From: Lachnospiraceae bacterium
Lineage (GTDB): Bacteria > Bacillota > Clostridia > Lachnospirales > Lachnospiraceae
Assembly: GCA_016282745.1 (NCBI GenBank)
Contig: JAEELL010000038.1
Span: forward strand, 1-60,790
Direction: 5' to 3'
Length of the DNA stretch: 60,790 bases
In this document: positions 60,754-60,790 of the stretch, piece after piece
How the letters are laid out: every line of letters begins with the position of its first letter
Numbering within the stretch: position 1 is the stretch's first letter
The notes under the pieces: generated by a model
Database searches by the model: none
The model's input: the letters and a program-made list of their open reading frames with translations, nothing else
Told to the model about the DNA's origin: nothing
Program-made: the position numbers and the translations under genes

Positions 60754-60790
60754 ATGATTAATTGGATGATTTATGGGAAAATCCAAGAAT
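60754..60790 (+). CDS. Start of an IS21-type istA transposase, cut by window end
   Basis: Twelve codons, MINWMIYGKIQE, match the usual opening of IS21-family IstA (MINWxMYxxIQ). GGAGGTGAAGAAAGG lies upstream and a CCGTGA...TCACGG hairpin at 60720-60740. The rest lies outside the window. Confidence 0.65.
   Translation, partial: MINWMIYGKIQE

Overview
The window is low-GC DNA from a rod-shaped, endospore-forming Clostridia. It is most likely a Lachnospiraceae: this is an inference from gene order, protein styles and codon use, not from a search. Sporulation genes (spoIVA, yqfC/yqfD), rod-shape genes (mreBCD, PBP2, rodA), minDE and sepF all fit a Gram-positive rod. Almost every gene from 1 to about 52.3 kb lies on the plus strand in tight co-directional runs, as expected for core chromosome.

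Core region, 1-52.3 kb. (1) The rplS end, rbgA, rnhB, yraN and pgeF. (2) A DUF512 radical-SAM protein, der, plsY and gpsA, then a small alarmone synthetase, a cardiolipin synthase and spoIVA. (3) A small accessory patch at 12.3-14.4 kb with a PAS-CPBP membrane protease and a complete barnase/barstar pair; the barnase is predicted to be a lipoprotein. (4) rpsU with a good promoter and terminator, then yqfC-yqfD-phoH-ybeY, a DUF3048 protein, cdd and a MOP-type flippase. (5) Two flavoproteins, an unrecognised 394-residue protein, DUF896, 5-formyl-THF cyclo-ligase, then miaB-mutS-mutL-miaA and an ynbB-like PLP enzyme. (6) radC-mreB-mreC-mreD-PBP2-minD-minE-rodA-mgsA, with no minC. (7) An HlyD-like protein, yggS, sepF, ylmH, lspA, rluD and a membrane-anchored lipase. 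Short tandem duplications that include the stop codon recur at gene 3' ends.

Accessory region, 52.3-60.8 kb. Strand use becomes mixed, with repeats, gene fragments and transposon pieces. The most interesting part is 53.4-55.9 kb. Five copies of a 36-bp near-palindrome (two 13-bp arms around an 8-bp asymmetric core, the same geometry as loxP) separate four short segments. Two of these carry headless toxin tips, each with a small downstream gene: an ADP-ribosyltransferase on the minus strand, and an HExxH metallopeptidase on the plus strand with a 9-A frameshift. A conserved hairpin plus YjcQ-like gene follows the toxins and is cut at a different point by the repeat each time. I read this as a polymorphic-toxin cassette array built by site-specific recombination; the recombination is inference.

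Farther right are a membrane-anchored FtsK-gamma/Mrr nuclease lying between two copies of a ~350-bp repeat full of an 11-bp iteron, a zinc-ribbon protein and its truncated duplicate, remnants of a potassium channel and an IS3-type transposase, a GIY-YIG-like toxin tip with a probable immunity gene between ~105-bp direct repeats, and the start of an IS21-type istA running off the end.
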